From Propionibacteriaceae bacterium (lineage in GTDB: Bacteria; Actinomycetota; Actinomycetes; Propionibacteriales; Propionibacteriaceae): DNA of 64,000 bases. Each line of letters begins with the position of its first letter. Position 1 is the stretch's first letter. The stretch spans positions 186,001 to 250,000 of the forward strand of contig JAUNKV010000001.1 of the NCBI GenBank assembly GCA_030532575.1. Direction: 5' to 3'. The notes under the pieces are model-generated. The model was not told where the DNA came from, did no database searches, and saw nothing but the letters and a program-made list of their open reading frames with translations. Of this stretch, positions 52,677 to 61,774 are shown in pieces. Position numbers and translations under genes: made by a program.

Positions 52677-53184
52677 GGTCCTTCACCATCGCCTGCCGTG
52701 GCTGAACCTCCAGACCCAGCTCGCGTTCATGACGACGTATCGCGCTGAGCCCAGGACCCAGCGCATCGTCTGGTAGCACCTCCCAGCCGAGCCGCTGATA
52801 GTATGGAGCATTCCAAGGGACATCGCGATAGGTGCACAGGGTCACCCGTGTGAGCCCGCGATCCACGGCCCATTCCTCAGCCGCCGCCATGAGCTGGGCA
52901 CCGATGCCGTGACCTGCCGCGGCAGGATGCACGCTCACCTGCTCCAGATGGGCCTGCCCATCGACCAGATCGATACGGACGAAGCCAACCACGCCGTGCT
53001 CCTCCGCACAGGCGACCAGGAGTCGCCCCGCTTCCTGGGCTGGGGCATGATCCTCAGCCGTGGTCTGGGGTGCATCCACGACCACGGACAGCCCGACGGC
53101 GTCGAACATGGCGTCCGCGGCCCGCTCCACCTCGATGATCCTGGGCAGATCATCAGCGACGGCCGGGCGGATGATGACATGCAT
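52660..53184 (-). CDS. GNAT-family N-acetyltransferase
   Basis: 174 residues. Acetyl-CoA site is HLEQVSVHPAAAGHGIGAQLM; C-terminal VTLCTYRDVPWNAPYYQRLGW is typical of GNAT enzymes close to those acting on small amines or antibiotics. Start ATG at 53184 (MHVIIRPAVADDLPRI). Overlaps the end of the AraC-like gene. Substrate unknown; its place beside erm does not by itself prove drug modification. Confidence 0.87.
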   Translation of the reverse strand: MHVIIRPAVADDLPRIIEVERAADAMFDAVGLSVVVDAPQTTAEDHAPAQEAGRLLVACAEEHGVVGFVRIDLVDGQAHLEQVSVHPAAAGHGIGAQLMAAAEEWAVDRGLTRVTLCTYRDVPWNAPYYQRLGWEVLPDDALGPGLSAIRRHERELGLEVQPRQAMVKDLSSSR

Positions 53185-53230
53185 GGGAACATCCTCTCAA
53201 AGGTTGTTTCACCAGCAAAGTGAAGCAACG

Positions 53231-53667
53231 TCATTCGCCGACGATGCCGATGGTGACGAGGACGAAACCGATGAGCTGGAGCGATCCTCGGATGAGCTGA
53301 AAGACATCCCAGTGGCGTCGCATCGCGATGAAACCAGGCGGTGCGGCTCCCTGGTCGATGCGACCGGTGCGCAGGTTGATCGGCACGTTGCCGATGATCG
53401 TGACCACGAGCGCAACCCCAAGGCAGACAGCCGCCGCGACGAGCCACTCCGAGGGTGTCGCAATGGCGAGACCAATCGCGAGCATGGTGGCGGCCGTCAT
53501 GCCGACCGGCATGATCCGCCCGAATGTCTTGAGCAGACCTTTCTCGAAGACGAGTTGGTCGTCCGGGGCGAGTTTGCGGACGACCGGGTGCACCAGGGCG
53601 GCGGAGCCGAACTCCGCAGAACCGACAAAGCGACGACGAGAATGGCCGCGATCTTCAGCCAGTTCAT
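53231..53667 (-). pseudogene. Frameshifted DUF1772 membrane protein gene
   Basis: The C-terminal frame reads VGSAEFGSAALVHPVVRKLA through GNVPINLRTGRID and RRHWDVFQLIRGSLQLIGFVLV, matching DUF1772 (anthrone-oxygenase-like) proteins. The natural start, MNWLKIAAILVVAL with GAGAGG before it (ATG at 53667), is in a different frame. The two frames join near 53626-53632 (437 bp, not a multiple of three). So the gene is broken, or the assembly has an indel here. Confidence 0.75.
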
Positions 53668-53775
53668 GATGACCTCTCGGATGCGGTGGCGCGCGGCTGG
53701 CGGTGCCAACCCGGTTCACCCGCGCATGTGGCAGCCATCAGAGCAGTGGCTGAACTACAGGCCGAAGAACTCACC

Positions 53776-53991
53776 ATGCTCACTGACCGTCTCGACGACT
53801 ACGCACGAGCAGCAGATGACATCAGGCGCATCGACGTCCAGGCGGTCGGTGGTGCAGAAAACCTCGACGCCATGATCCGCGGCGTCGTCCTCGGCAGCAT
53901 CCTCCGAAGGCCTCTTCTCGACGCCCTCGTGCTCCTCGCGCAGCAGCACCACGCGCACACCCTCAACCGGATGGTGGAAGACGAGTCCTGA
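53776..53991 (+). CDS. Small protein of unknown function
   Basis: 71 residues (longer by 30 if an upstream GTG at 53686 is used), LTDRLDDYARAADDIRRID, GAENLDAMIRGVVLG and LLAQQHHAHTLNRMVEDES; helical and His-containing near the end. Third positions are mostly G/C, so it looks coding, but no family is recognised. Divergent from the frameshifted DUF1772 gene and convergent with the XRE regulator. Confidence 0.45.
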   Translation: MLTDRLDDYARAADDIRRIDVQAVGGAENLDAMIRGVVLGSILRRPLLDALVLLAQQHHAHTLNRMVEDES

Positions 53992-54150
53992 TCCGGGTGA
54001 ATCCGGCTGCTTCGAGCACCTGAAGACGCTGTGGTCGCTGATCGAAGCAACTCAACAGCTGGGTGTGCCACCCCGATGCCCGATGGGAACACATCACCGA
54101 CCGAACAGCTCCGGACGGCAGCCCGGACAGATCCTGAGTGCTCGGTCTTC
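53992..54150. other. Non-coding gap between orphan gene and XRE regulator
   Basis: 159 bp with no recognisable gene, hairpin or repeat. Confidence 0.4.
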
Positions 54151-54990
54151 TCACAAGCGCTTGATCGCGTCGCGCGAGGCGTCGTCGCGGGGGGTGTAGA
54201 TCTCAAGTCGGTGGTCTGGGCTGTCGGGCTGTAGCCAAACCTGGTAGTCGACCTTGACGGCTCCGATCGTCGGATGCTGGAGGTCCATCGGGCCGCTCGT
54301 GCAATCGGCGACGTCACCCGTGGCCCAGATCGTCGCGAAGTCCGGACTGTGCATGGTGAGCTCACCGATGAGCCCGGCGAGTTTCGCGTCGTCGGGGTAG
54401 CGGCCAGACGTGAGGCGGAGGTAGCCGCTGTGGGTGCGGGCGAGTTCCTCCCAATTCCGGTACAGGCCACGGTGCAGCGGATCGAGGAAGAACATCCGTG
54501 GGATCGAGGGGCGCACCTCGGGATGTGCCGGGGCATCGTGGTCGAGATGTGCGGCGATGAGAGCGTGCCCGGTGCAGTTCCAGGCGAGCACGTCGCCGCG
54601 TCGGCCGAGCACGATGGCAGGAAGGCTTTCACCCAGCGAGGACAGGAGAGCGGACACGCGGGGGGCGAGGACTTCCGGTTCGGGCTGGCTGAGTCGGGAA
54701 AGGCCGGAGCGGTGGGCGAGGTTGTGCAGATGCGTCGTCTCCACATCGTCCAGACCGAGCACCCGGGCGAACGCGTCGAGCACTTGAGATGAGACGGTGC
54801 CGGACTGGTCCTGTTCCAGACGGGTGTAGTAACCGACGGAGACTCCGGCGAGGTGCGCAAGTTCTTCACGTCGCAGGCCGGGCACCCGGCGGGTGGTGCC
54901 GTAGGTGTGCAGTCCGGCGTCGTCGGGGGTGACGCGGTCGCGCCGGGTCTTGAGAAACACGCCCAGGGTCTCGGTCTGCACGTTCACCAT
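54151..54990 (-). CDS. XRE-family regulator with MmyB-like sensor domain
   Basis: 279 residues. N-terminal helix-turn-helix: FLKTRRDRVTPDDAGLHTYG, then GLRREELAHLAGVSVGYYTR LEQD; followed by an MmyB-like ligand-binding domain (LAWNCTGHALIAAHLD; RNWEELARTHSGYLRL). ATG at 54990. Divergent from an MFS exporter, across 94 bp with a CACCTG inverted repeat, the usual layout for such regulators and their target transporter. Confidence 0.88.
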   Translation of the reverse strand: MVNVQTETLGVFLKTRRDRVTPDDAGLHTYGTTRRVPGLRREELAHLAGVSVGYYTRLEQDQSGTVSSQVLDAFARVLGLDDVETTHLHNLAHRSGLSRLSQPEPEVLAPRVSALLSSLGESLPAIVLGRRGDVLAWNCTGHALIAAHLDHDAPAHPEVRPSIPRMFFLDPLHRGLYRNWEELARTHSGYLRLTSGRYPDDAKLAGLIGELTMHSPDFATIWATGDVADCTSGPMDLQHPTIGAVKVDYQVWLQPDSPDHRLEIYTPRDDASRDAIKRL

Positions 54991-55018
54991 GCTAGTCAGC
55001 CACTTTCGTGCGTGCCTG

Positions 55019-55031
55019 CACCTGTCAGGTG
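55019..55031. promoter_or_regulatory. Operator-like palindrome between XRE regulator and MFS gene
   Basis: CACCTG-T-CAGGTG, perfect 6-bp arms, in the 94-bp divergent gap (28 bp before the regulator ATG, 53 bp before the MFS GTG). Confidence 0.55.
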
Positions 55032-55084
55032 TACCCATGCCAGGGATCTGGCTGTGCCCGGGCTGCCTGCAGAGGATCGAGTAC

Positions 55085-56596
55085 GTGAACGAGCAAACGC
55101 ATCTCTCCATCCCCGACGCCTCCGCCTCGCCGCACCGGAAGCAGATCAGGGCGGGTCGCCGCGCGTGGTTCGGGTTGCTGGTCGTGCTCGGCCCGGTGCT
55201 GCTGGTCTCGATGGACGGCTCGATCCTGTTCCTGACGATGCCAACGATCACCCACGTCCTCACCCCGAGCGCAGACCAAGCCCTCTGGATACTCGACATC
55301 TACGGTTTCGCCGTCGGGTCGCTGCTGATCGCGTTCGGGAACCTCGGCGACCGCTTCGGCAGACTCAAACTGCTGATGATCGGGGCGACCACGTTCGGGC
55401 TGGGTTCCGCCGGGGCGGCATTGTCAACCTCACCGGAATGGCTCATCGCCTCCCGCGCCCTCATGGGCCTGGGCGGTGCCACCCTGCTCCCTTCCGGTCT
55501 GGCCGTGCTCAGCGAACTGTTCGAGAACCCGCGTCAGCGCTCCCAGGCCATCGGGATCTTCGCCGCGACCTTCGCCACCGGCTTCGCCATGGGACCGGTC
55601 ATCGGCGGGCTGCTGCTGGGCCACTTCGCATGGGGCTCGGTGTTCCTCATCAACCTGCCCGTCGTGGCGGTCTTCCTCGCCGCCGCCCCGATCGTGCTAC
55701 GTGAGGTCAAGGCCACCCGGCCCGGCAAGGTCGACCCGGTCAGCATCATCCTCTCGGCAGGCGGCCTCCTCGCCGCCGTGTACGCGGTCAAGCAACTCGC
55801 CGCCTACGGCCCCTCCTGGCCCGTCGCCATCTTCGGCGTCACCGGCGTACTGGTGCTCACCTGGTTCATCCTGCGCCAGCGCAACCTCGAATACCCCCTC
55901 GTTGACGTGACGCTCTTCCGGGAGAAGGTCTTCACCGTCGCGATCATCACCGGCGTGTTCTCACTGTTCGCCTGGTCGGCCGCCGCCTACCTCACCGGCA
56001 TCCACCTGCAATCGGTGCTCGGCCTTCCCGTGCTCAGCGCAGCCCTCCTCGCCCTGCCCGGGGCCATCGTGCTCACCATGGTCTGCATCCTCACCCCCAA
56101 GCTCGTCGAACGCATCGGTGGACGCGCTGCACTCGTGCTCTGCCACTTCTCGATGGCCGCAGGACTTGCGCTGCTGCTCGCCACCACGATCACCGGCGGC
56201 ATCGGCTGGTACATCGCCTCCACGGTTATCGCGGGCATCGGCTACGGCATCTCCTTCGCCCTCGTCGCCGACACCGCCGTCTCAGCAGTCCCACCGAACA
56301 GGGCAGGTTCGGCCGGTGCGATCGCGGAGACCTCGAACGAGGTCGGTAACGCGCTCGGCATCGCGCTCCTCGGCTCCACCGCCGCTCTCGTCTTTCGACT
56401 CACAGGCCCAGACCTCGCGCCCACCCTGGCCGAAACACTGGACCTCACCCTCACCACCGAAGCCGCGGAGCAGGCCAAGACTGCTTTCCTCACCGGCATG
56501 CACATCGCCATCGGCATCGCAGCCGTCCTGAGCACAGCACTCGGCGCACTCGCCCTGCGCTGGATACCGAAGAACAAGCAAACAACCCAACGGTAG
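55085..56596 (+). CDS. MFS drug:H+ antiporter, 14-helix DHA2 type
   Basis: 503 residues with ~14 membrane helices: VSMDGSILFLTMPTITHVL, GFAVGSLLIAFGNLGDRFGR (MFS motif), GLGGATLLPSGLAVLSELF, and a FVSI-like AETSNEVGNALGIALLGS near the end. QacA/EmrB/SmvA-like multidrug exporters. GTG at 55085 has AGAGGA eight bases upstream; an ATG at 55037 is in frame. Its 3' end runs directly into a truncated integrase on the other strand. Confidence 0.88.
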   Translation: MNEQTHLSIPDASASPHRKQIRAGRRAWFGLLVVLGPVLLVSMDGSILFLTMPTITHVLTPSADQALWILDIYGFAVGSLLIAFGNLGDRFGRLKLLMIGATTFGLGSAGAALSTSPEWLIASRALMGLGGATLLPSGLAVLSELFENPRQRSQAIGIFAATFATGFAMGPVIGGLLLGHFAWGSVFLINLPVVAVFLAAAPIVLREVKATRPGKVDPVSIILSAGGLLAAVYAVKQLAAYGPSWPVAIFGVTGVLVLTWFILRQRNLEYPLVDVTLFREKVFTVAIITGVFSLFAWSAAAYLTGIHLQSVLGLPVLSAALLALPGAIVLTMVCILTPKLVERIGGRAALVLCHFSMAAGLALLLATTITGGIGWYIASTVIAGIGYGISFALVADTAVSAVPPNRAGSAGAIAETSNEVGNALGIALLGSTAALVFRLTGPDLAPTLAETLDLTLTTEAAEQAKTAFLTGMHIAIGIAAVLSTALGALALRWIPKNKQTTQR

Positions 56597-56684
56597 GGCC
56601 GTCCGGGCCGACGTAGCGGGCGCGATGCCTGCCGCTGGGGAGCTTCGAGATGTTGCCCCATCCGCGTCGGCTGCGTTTCGCCAC
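56597..56684 (-). pseudogene. Truncated tyrosine integrase, N-terminal fragment
   Basis: GTG at 56684 opens AKRSRRGWGNISKLPSGRHR ARYVGPDGPT, the arm-type DNA-binding N-terminus of actinobacterial phage/ICE tyrosine integrases, and then runs into the MFS gene 3' end after about 30 codons. The catalytic domain is gone. It points away from the tRNA-Ala 3' end, 204 bp from it, the layout of an integrated element's integrase. The 56685-56890 gap to the tRNA holds no other gene. Confidence 0.75.
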
Positions 56685-56887
56685 GGCGGGCCTCCTGTCT
56701 GGTCGCGTCGTCCACGTGTCATCAGGGTGGCGCGAACGGCATGACCGATGACATCGTGGAGACAGTGACGGCACCGGAGAACATGGAACCCGCCACACAG
56801 GTCAAGACCTCGAGGTCCACCAGGAAGGATGGACGACGGAGTCTGGAACTTGAACCAGTGATGTCGTTGGTCTGAACAACGAACTTC

Positions 56888-56963
56888 TGGTGGAGCTAAG
56901 GGGATTCGAACCCCTGGCCTCTTCCATGCCATGGAAGCGCGCTACCAACTGCGCCATAGCCCC
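56888..56963 (-). tRNA. tRNA-Ala (anticodon GGC), copy 2
   Basis: Identical in all 73 bases to copy 1 and, unlike it, followed by an encoded CCA (56888-56890). The anticodon arm gives GGC. The encoded CCA may come from the attachment site of the element whose integrase remnant lies beside it. It lies 29 bp after the phosphatase stop. Confidence 0.95.
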
Positions 56964-56992
56964 GTCATTTCGACCCGAAGAACAGTACCGGA

Positions 56993-57625
56993 TCACATCG
57001 TCGGAGGCAAACCGAGGCCGCCTGCCGCCGTCGGGGCGTTGTGGGTGATGAGCCAGCGGCGGTCCTCCGCGATTCCCAGCACCGAGTAGCAGACGTTGCC
57101 GGGGATGGCGAGCACCACGGCAGGCGGGATGCCGACCAGGGCCTGCACCACCGTCGAGATCAGCAACCCGTGCGTGACCATCAGCACCTGCCCGCCCGGG
57201 TGGCGTTCGGCGGCCTCCAGCACCGCCGGGATCACCCGGTCGGTCATCTCGGCCAGGGTCTCCCCCGTCGCCGAGCGCCGGAAGTCGACCCCCCGGGTGT
57301 AGAGGTCGATGAAGTCCGGCAGCTCCTGCGACACCTCGGCCGTGGTCTTGCCGGACCAGGAACCGACGTTGATCTCACGCAGTCTCGACTCCGCCACGAC
57401 CTCCAGGTCATGGCCCCCTGCCACCGTCTCAGCCGTGACCATCGCGCGTCTCAGGTCCGAGGAGTAGCAGGCGTCGAAGTGCCAGTCCCGGAAGTACCGG
57501 GCGGCCTCATCGGCTTGGGCCAGCCCGACGGCGTCCAGGGCGATGTCCGCCTGCCCCTGCAGCCTCCCGGCACCGTTCCACTCGGTGCGGCCGTGCCGGA
57601 GCATCACGATGCGGGTATGGGTCAC
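56993..57625 (-). CDS. Histidine phosphatase family protein
   Basis: 210 residues of the phosphoglycerate-mutase-like fold: MLRHGRTEWNGAGRLQGQAD (RHG motif, phosphohistidine), SSDLRRAMVTAE, REINVGSWSG and MVTHGLLISTVV. In Actinobacteria the gene next to rsfS/nadD is usually of this type; it may dephosphorylate glucosyl-3-phosphoglycerate or a sugar phosphate. GTG at 57625 overlaps the rsfS TGA (GTGA). Last protein gene of the nadD-rsfS unit. Confidence 0.88.
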   Translation of the reverse strand: MTHTRIVMLRHGRTEWNGAGRLQGQADIALDAVGLAQADEAARYFRDWHFDACYSSDLRRAMVTAETVAGGHDLEVVAESRLREINVGSWSGKTTAEVSQELPDFIDLYTRGVDFRRSATGETLAEMTDRVIPAVLEAAERHPGGQVLMVTHGLLISTVVQALVGIPPAVVLAIPGNVCYSVLGIAEDRRWLITHNAPTAAGGLGLPPTM

Positions 57626-58011
57626 TCCTCGACGTCCTCGGCCGCGATCTCCCGGACGTCCAGTTCGATCTGCGGGCAGTCCTTCCACAGCCGTTCCAGG
57701 TTGTAGAGGCTGCGCTCCTCGGTGTGTTGGACGTGCACCACGAAGTCGATGTAGTCCAGCAGCACCCAGCGGTTCTCCCGGTCCCCCTCCCGGCGCACCG
57801 GCTTGATCTCGGCCTGCCTGATGAGCTGCTCCTCCACCGCATCCACCACGGCACCGACCTGGCGCTCATTCTTCGCGGACACGATGAGGAAGACATCGGT
57901 GATGGCCAGCTGCTCGCTCACGTCAAAGGCGACGATGTTGGTGCCGAGCTTGTCAGCTGCCGCCTGCGCGGCGATGGTGACGTGTCCAATGACGGCTTCA
58001 GGAACGGTCAA
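57622..58011 (-). CDS. rsfS: Ribosomal silencing factor
   Basis: 129-residue RsfS that binds uL14 and blocks subunit joining in starvation. Motifs: [66 protein letters not shown] start at 58011: it has AGGAG six bases upstream and gives the family-typical [10 protein letters not shown] start, while no ATG or GTG suits. Its start lies inside the last 14 bp of nadD, so it is translationally coupled. Confidence 0.9.
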   Translation of the reverse strand: MTVPEAVIGHVTIAAQAAADKLGTNIVAFDVSEQLAITDVFLIVSAKNERQVGAVVDAVEEQLIRQAEIKPVRREGDRENRWVLLDYIDFVVHVQHTEERSLYNLERLWKDCPQIELDVREIAAEDVEE

Positions 58012-58666
58012 CGGGAACTCCTGTCTCAGGATGCGGGTACAGCCCGCGTTTGGCGATGTACTGGACGATACCGTCCGGCACCAGGTACCAGATTGGCTCC
58101 AACCGCTGCACCCGGGCGCGGCAGTCCGTCGACGAGATGGCCAGGGCTGGCACCTCCAGCAGGGTGACGGCCCCCTCCGGCAGGTGCGCGAGGTCATCCT
58201 CGGTCATCGGCACCCCCGGCCGGGTCACCCCGACGAAATGCGCCAGATCGAACAGCTCGTCCGCCCCGTGCCAGGTGAGAATCTGCCGGACGGCATCCGC
58301 CCCGGTGATGAAGAACAGGTCGACGTCCTCGCCCCGCTCCCGCCGCAAATCCTTCAGCGTGTCGACGGTGTAGGTGTCACCCGGCCGGTCGATGTCCACC
58401 CGGCTGACGGAGAACCTGGGGTTCGAGGCCGTGGCGATGACCGTCATGAGGTAGCGGTCCTCCGCGTGGGAGACCTGCCGGTCCGCCTTCTGCCACGGCA
58501 CCCCCGTCGGGACGAAGACCACCTCATCCAGCTCAAACCTCGCCGCAACCTCACTGGCCGCCACGAGGTGGCCGTGATGGATCGGGTCGAAGGTGCCCCC
58601 CATCACCCCGAGCCGGTAGCGACGCTCCCGCCCCACCCGCGCAGCCGCAAGCTCCGTGGTGGTCAT
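57998..58666 (-). CDS. nadD: Nicotinate-nucleotide adenylyltransferase
   Basis: Makes deamido-NAD in NAD biosynthesis. 222 residues: [31 protein letters not shown] and [14 protein letters not shown] (the ISSTxxR motif). ATG at 58666 has GGGAGG six bases upstream and overlaps the TGA of a 43-codon membrane protein gene. rsfS follows with a 14-bp overlap, the usual nadD-rsfS order. Confidence 0.94.
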   Translation of the reverse strand: MTTTELAAARVGRERRYRLGVMGGTFDPIHHGHLVAASEVAARFELDEVVFVPTGVPWQKADRQVSHAEDRYLMTVIATASNPRFSVSRVDIDRPGDTYTVDTLKDLRRERGEDVDLFFITGADAVRQILTWHGADELFDLAHFVGVTRPGVPMTEDDLAHLPEGAVTLLEVPALAISSTDCRARVQRLEPIWYLVPDGIVQYIAKRGLYPHPETGVPVDRS

Positions 58667-58794
58667 CGACGCCTCCCCGGCCCCTTCGACGCCCCCAGCC
58701 ACCAGCCGAACGCCGCCAACCCCAGCATGAACGCCACGATGACCACGGACAGCACCGGCGCGGCACTCCCAATGGTGGTTTCCAGCAAGTTCAT
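58663..58794 (-). CDS. 43-aa single-helix membrane protein
   Basis: [35 protein letters not shown], then GPGRRR: a short N-terminus, one hydrophobic helix of about 25 residues and a basic end. It ends ATGA in the nadD start codon, so both are co-translated; proA's stop is 35 bp upstream. Function unknown. Its ATG at 58794 lacks a strong ribosome binding site. Small size and coupling argue for a genuine gene. Confidence 0.6.
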   Translation of the reverse strand: MNLLETTIGSAAPVLSVVIVAFMLGLAAFGWWLGASKGPGRRR

Positions 58795-58829
58795 GCCGAG
58801 CATGCTAGCCGTTCGGGGCTGAACAGTAC

Positions 58830-60071
58830 TCATTGACGGATCTGACCGTCCCCCTGCACGACGTACTTCGTGGAGGTCAGTTCCGCCAACCCCATCGGCC
58901 CACGGGCGTGAAGTTTCTGCGTGGAGATGCCGATCTCCGCCCCGAAACCGAACTGCCCGCCGTCGACGAACCGGCTCGATGCATTGACCAGCACCGCCGC
59001 TGCGTCCACCTCCGCGACGAAGCGCTCCTCGCTCGCCCTGGACTCGGTGACGATGATCTCCGAGTGTCCGCTGCTGTACTGCCGGATGTGCGCGATGGCG
59101 GCATCCAGGTCCGGCACCACCTTTGCCGCGATGTCCAGCGACAGGTACTCGGCGTCGAACTCCCCTGCCCCGGCCGGAACCACCTGGGCCGAGAAGGCCT
59201 GCACCTCGGGGGTGCCGTGCACGGTGACCCCCGCCTCGTGCAGCGCCGCCAAAGCCTTCGGCAGGAATTCCGCCGCGATGTCCTGGTGCACCAGCAGGGT
59301 CTCGACGGCGTTGCAGACACTCGGCCGCTGCACCTTCGCGTTGAGCAGAATCCGCAGCGCCTTGTCCTGATCGGCGTTGGCATCGATGAACAGGTGACAG
59401 TTCCCGGTGCCCGTCTCGATCACCGGCACCTTCGAACCCTCGACGACGGCGTTGATGAGCCCGGCCCCGCCACGAGGAATGAGTACGTCCACCAGCCCCC
59501 TGGCCGCCATCAGCTCAGCCGTCACCTCCCGGCTCCCCTCCACCAGGGACACCGCGTTCGGATCGATCCCGGAGGCCTCCAGCCCGGCCCTGAGCGCTGC
59601 GACAGTGACCCGGTTCGACTCGATGGCGGTGCTGGACCCCCTCAGCAGCGCCGCATTGCCAGACTTCACGCACAGCCCAGCCGCATCGGCGGTCACATTG
59701 GGGCGGCTCTCATAGATGATCCCGACCACCCCGAAGGGCACCCGCACCCGGGTGACAGCAACCCCGCTGGGCAGCCGCCAGCCCCTCTCCACGTCCCCGA
59801 CCGGATCAGCCAACGACGCGACGTCCCGCAGCCCCTGCACCATCCCGGCCACCCGGTCGACATCAAGCCGCAACCGGTCGATCATCGGCTCCGGCATCCC
59901 TGCGCCCCGGGCATTCGCCACGTCCAGCCGGTTCGCCGCCAGCAGATCATCCTCAGCCGCGGCCAAGGCATCGGCCATCGCGTGCAGTGCCCGATCCTTC
60001 ACCTCACGATTGAGCACAGCCAGCTGACGACTCGCCTCGCGCGCAGACCTGGCCTGTTCCTGGAACTCCAT
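58830..60071 (-). CDS. proA: Gamma-glutamyl phosphate reductase
   Basis: Second step of proline biosynthesis from glutamate, NADPH-dependent. 413 residues with [47 protein letters not shown] and the catalytic-Cys region [17 protein letters not shown] at 60071. It lies downstream of proB in the same operon, separated by a PQ-loop membrane protein gene. Confidence 0.95.
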   Translation of the reverse strand: MEFQEQARSAREASRQLAVLNREVKDRALHAMADALAAAEDDLLAANRLDVANARGAGMPEPMIDRLRLDVDRVAGMVQGLRDVASLADPVGDVERGWRLPSGVAVTRVRVPFGVVGIIYESRPNVTADAAGLCVKSGNAALLRGSSTAIESNRVTVAALRAGLEASGIDPNAVSLVEGSREVTAELMAARGLVDVLIPRGGAGLINAVVEGSKVPVIETGTGNCHLFIDANADQDKALRILLNAKVQRPSVCNAVETLLVHQDIAAEFLPKALAALHEAGVTVHGTPEVQAFSAQVVPAGAGEFDAEYLSLDIAAKVVPDLDAAIAHIRQYSSGHSEIIVTESRASEERFVAEVDAAAVLVNASSRFVDGGQFGFGAEIGISTQKLHARGPMGLAELTSTKYVVQGDGQIRQ

Positions 60072-60080
60072 GACCGGAGT

Positions 60081-60704
60081 CTACTGAGCAGGTTGTCCCA
60101 GCGACGCGCCTCGCCCACCCCCTGGGATCACCCGCCACAGGTAGTACAGCGCATTGATCCCCGTCAGGGTGGTCATCACCGTGGAGGCCGCCGTGACGGC
60201 GTACTCCCCCATCAGCAACGCCCACACCAGCCACAACGCCTGAACCAGCAGGTTCACCGCCAGGAACCCACCCGAGACCCCGGAGATGTCAGCAGAGTTG
60301 CGCAGGTCCAGGAACTGGGTCACCTGCCCCACCGCCAGCGGCAGCACCGCCACCAACCCGTAGATCAGCGGCCCGAGCAACAGATCGATCACCCCGAACA
60401 GGAAGGCACTCAGCAGCAGCGGCGGCACCAGCTTCGGCAACACCGCCTGCCCCCGATCCCGGCAGATCATCACCACCACCGCCGTCGAGGTCACCGCCAA
60501 CAACAGGTTGGAGCTCAGGAGGCTGAACTGCCCGATGTGAAACCCGTGACAGCTCCACGCATACAGCGCCGCCACGTTCAGCTGCCACATCGGCAACGAC
60601 ACCCCCGCGCTGGTCCGCTCCCGCAGGAGCCGCACCAGCTGCGGCAGGCCCGAGATCATTCCTGTGCAGGCCGCAACCCAGCCCAACACGTCCAGAAAAC
60701 CCAC
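60081..60704 (-). CDS. PQ-loop / SemiSWEET-like membrane protein
   Basis: 207 residues, seven hydrophobic helices in two three-helix repeats plus a linker: VLGWVAACTGMISGLPQLVR LLRERTSAGVSLPMWQLN and a second LPLAVGQVTQFLDLRNSADI SGVSGG, each with the PQ-like turn (LPQL; second copy VTQF). Such proteins carry sugars or amino acids. GTG at 60704 overlaps the last base of the proB stop. Placed between proB and proA, so proline-pathway involvement is possible but unproven. Confidence 0.8.
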   Translation of the reverse strand: MGFLDVLGWVAACTGMISGLPQLVRLLRERTSAGVSLPMWQLNVAALYAWSCHGFHIGQFSLLSSNLLLAVTSTAVVVMICRDRGQAVLPKLVPPLLLSAFLFGVIDLLLGPLIYGLVAVLPLAVGQVTQFLDLRNSADISGVSGGFLAVNLLVQALWLVWALLMGEYAVTAASTVMTTLTGINALYYLWRVIPGGGRGASLGQPAQ

Positions 60705-61774
60705 TACTGCACCATCTCGATCAACAAATCACGATGCACCGCCAGCCCCCCATCGCGTACCCGGCGGCTCAGGGGCTCCGCGGCGCAGTCCGCCAGCCCA
60801 CGGGCCAACAGATCACCGGAGATGCTGATGATATCGACGGGGTCCCCGGCCTCAAACTCCCCTGCAATCTCGACGACCCCAGCAGCCAGCAACGATGCCT
60901 GCCCTCGACGGAGCGCCCGCTCGGCCCCCTCGTCGATCCGAAGTCTCCCCCGCACCTCGGCGGCGTGCGCCAGCCACAGCATCCGACGGGGCCGCCTGCG
61001 CCCCGTCGCCTCGAAGAAGGTCCCCACCTCCTGGCCGTCGAGGGCCGAGGCCACCTGGTTGGCATGGGCCAGCACCACGCCCACCCCGCCCGAGGTGGCG
61101 ATCCGTGCCGCCTCCACCTTGCTGCTCATCCCCCCGGTCCCAACCCGGGAACCCACCCGGGAGGTGTCGGCCCTCAGCTCGGCGATGTCGGCCACGTGAC
61201 GGATCAGCTCCGCCCCAGGCTCGTCAGGATGCGCGGTGTAGAGGCCGTCCACGTCGCTGAGGATCACCAACGCATCGGCGCGCACCAGATGCGACACCAG
61301 CGCGGCCAACCGGTCATTGTCCCCGAACCTGATCTCGGAGGTCGCAACCGTGTCGTTCTCGTTGATGACTGGGATCACCCCCAGCCGCAGCAGCCGGGAG
61401 ATCGTGTTCAGCGCATTGCGATAGCTGCGACCATCCTGCAGGTCGCCAGCGGTGAGCAGCACTTGGGCCACCATCAGATCGTGGGCTGCGAAGGCATCGG
61501 CGTAGTGGCGCACCAGGATTCCCTGCCCGACGGCGGCCGCAGCCTGCTGGGTTTCCAGGTCCCTGGGCCGCCTGGGCAACCCGAGCGGCAGCAGCGCCGA
61601 GGCGATCGCCCCCGAGGAGACCAGGACCACCTTGGTGCCGTGGCTGCGCAGCCGGGCGATGTGTCGGGCCAGCTCGGCCACCCGGTTCGGGTCCAGGTGC
61701 CCCGTGGCGTCGGTCAGCGAGGAGGAGCCGATCTTGACCACGATCCGCTCGGCCCCGACCACCTCAGCCCTCAT
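60704..61774 (-). CDS. proB: Glutamate 5-kinase
   Basis: Phosphorylates glutamate for proline synthesis, feedback-inhibited by proline. 356 residues: kinase domain [57 protein letters not shown] and [16 protein letters not shown], then a C-terminal PUA domain ([20 protein letters not shown]). ATG at 61774 overlaps the obgE stop by 11 bp. Same operon as obgE and proA. Confidence 0.95.
   Translation of the reverse strand: MRAEVVGAERIVVKIGSSSLTDATGHLDPNRVAELARHIARLRSHGTKVVLVSSGAIASALLPLGLPRRPRDLETQQAAAAVGQGILVRHYADAFAAHDLMVAQVLLTAGDLQDGRSYRNALNTISRLLRLGVIPVINENDTVATSEIRFGDNDRLAALVSHLVRADALVILSDVDGLYTAHPDEPGAELIRHVADIAELRADTSRVGSRVGTGGMSSKVEAARIATSGGVGVVLAHANQVASALDGQEVGTFFEATGRRRPRRMLWLAHAAEVRGRLRIDEGAERALRRGQASLLAAGVVEIAGEFEAGDPVDIISISGDLLARGLADCAAEPLSRRVRDGGLAVHRDLLIEMVQ

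Noticed and set aside
53799..54869. Long leftward open frame within the XRE region
   Set aside because: A shadow of the regulator in another frame: rich in Ser/Arg/Pro/Thr, no domain, and the regulator on the same strand is clear.
28951..56963. The whole segment between the tRNA-Ala copies as one mobile element
   Set aside because: It contains the complete haem operons and other core genes, and copy 1 has its own terminator; only the right end beside copy 2 carries element traces.
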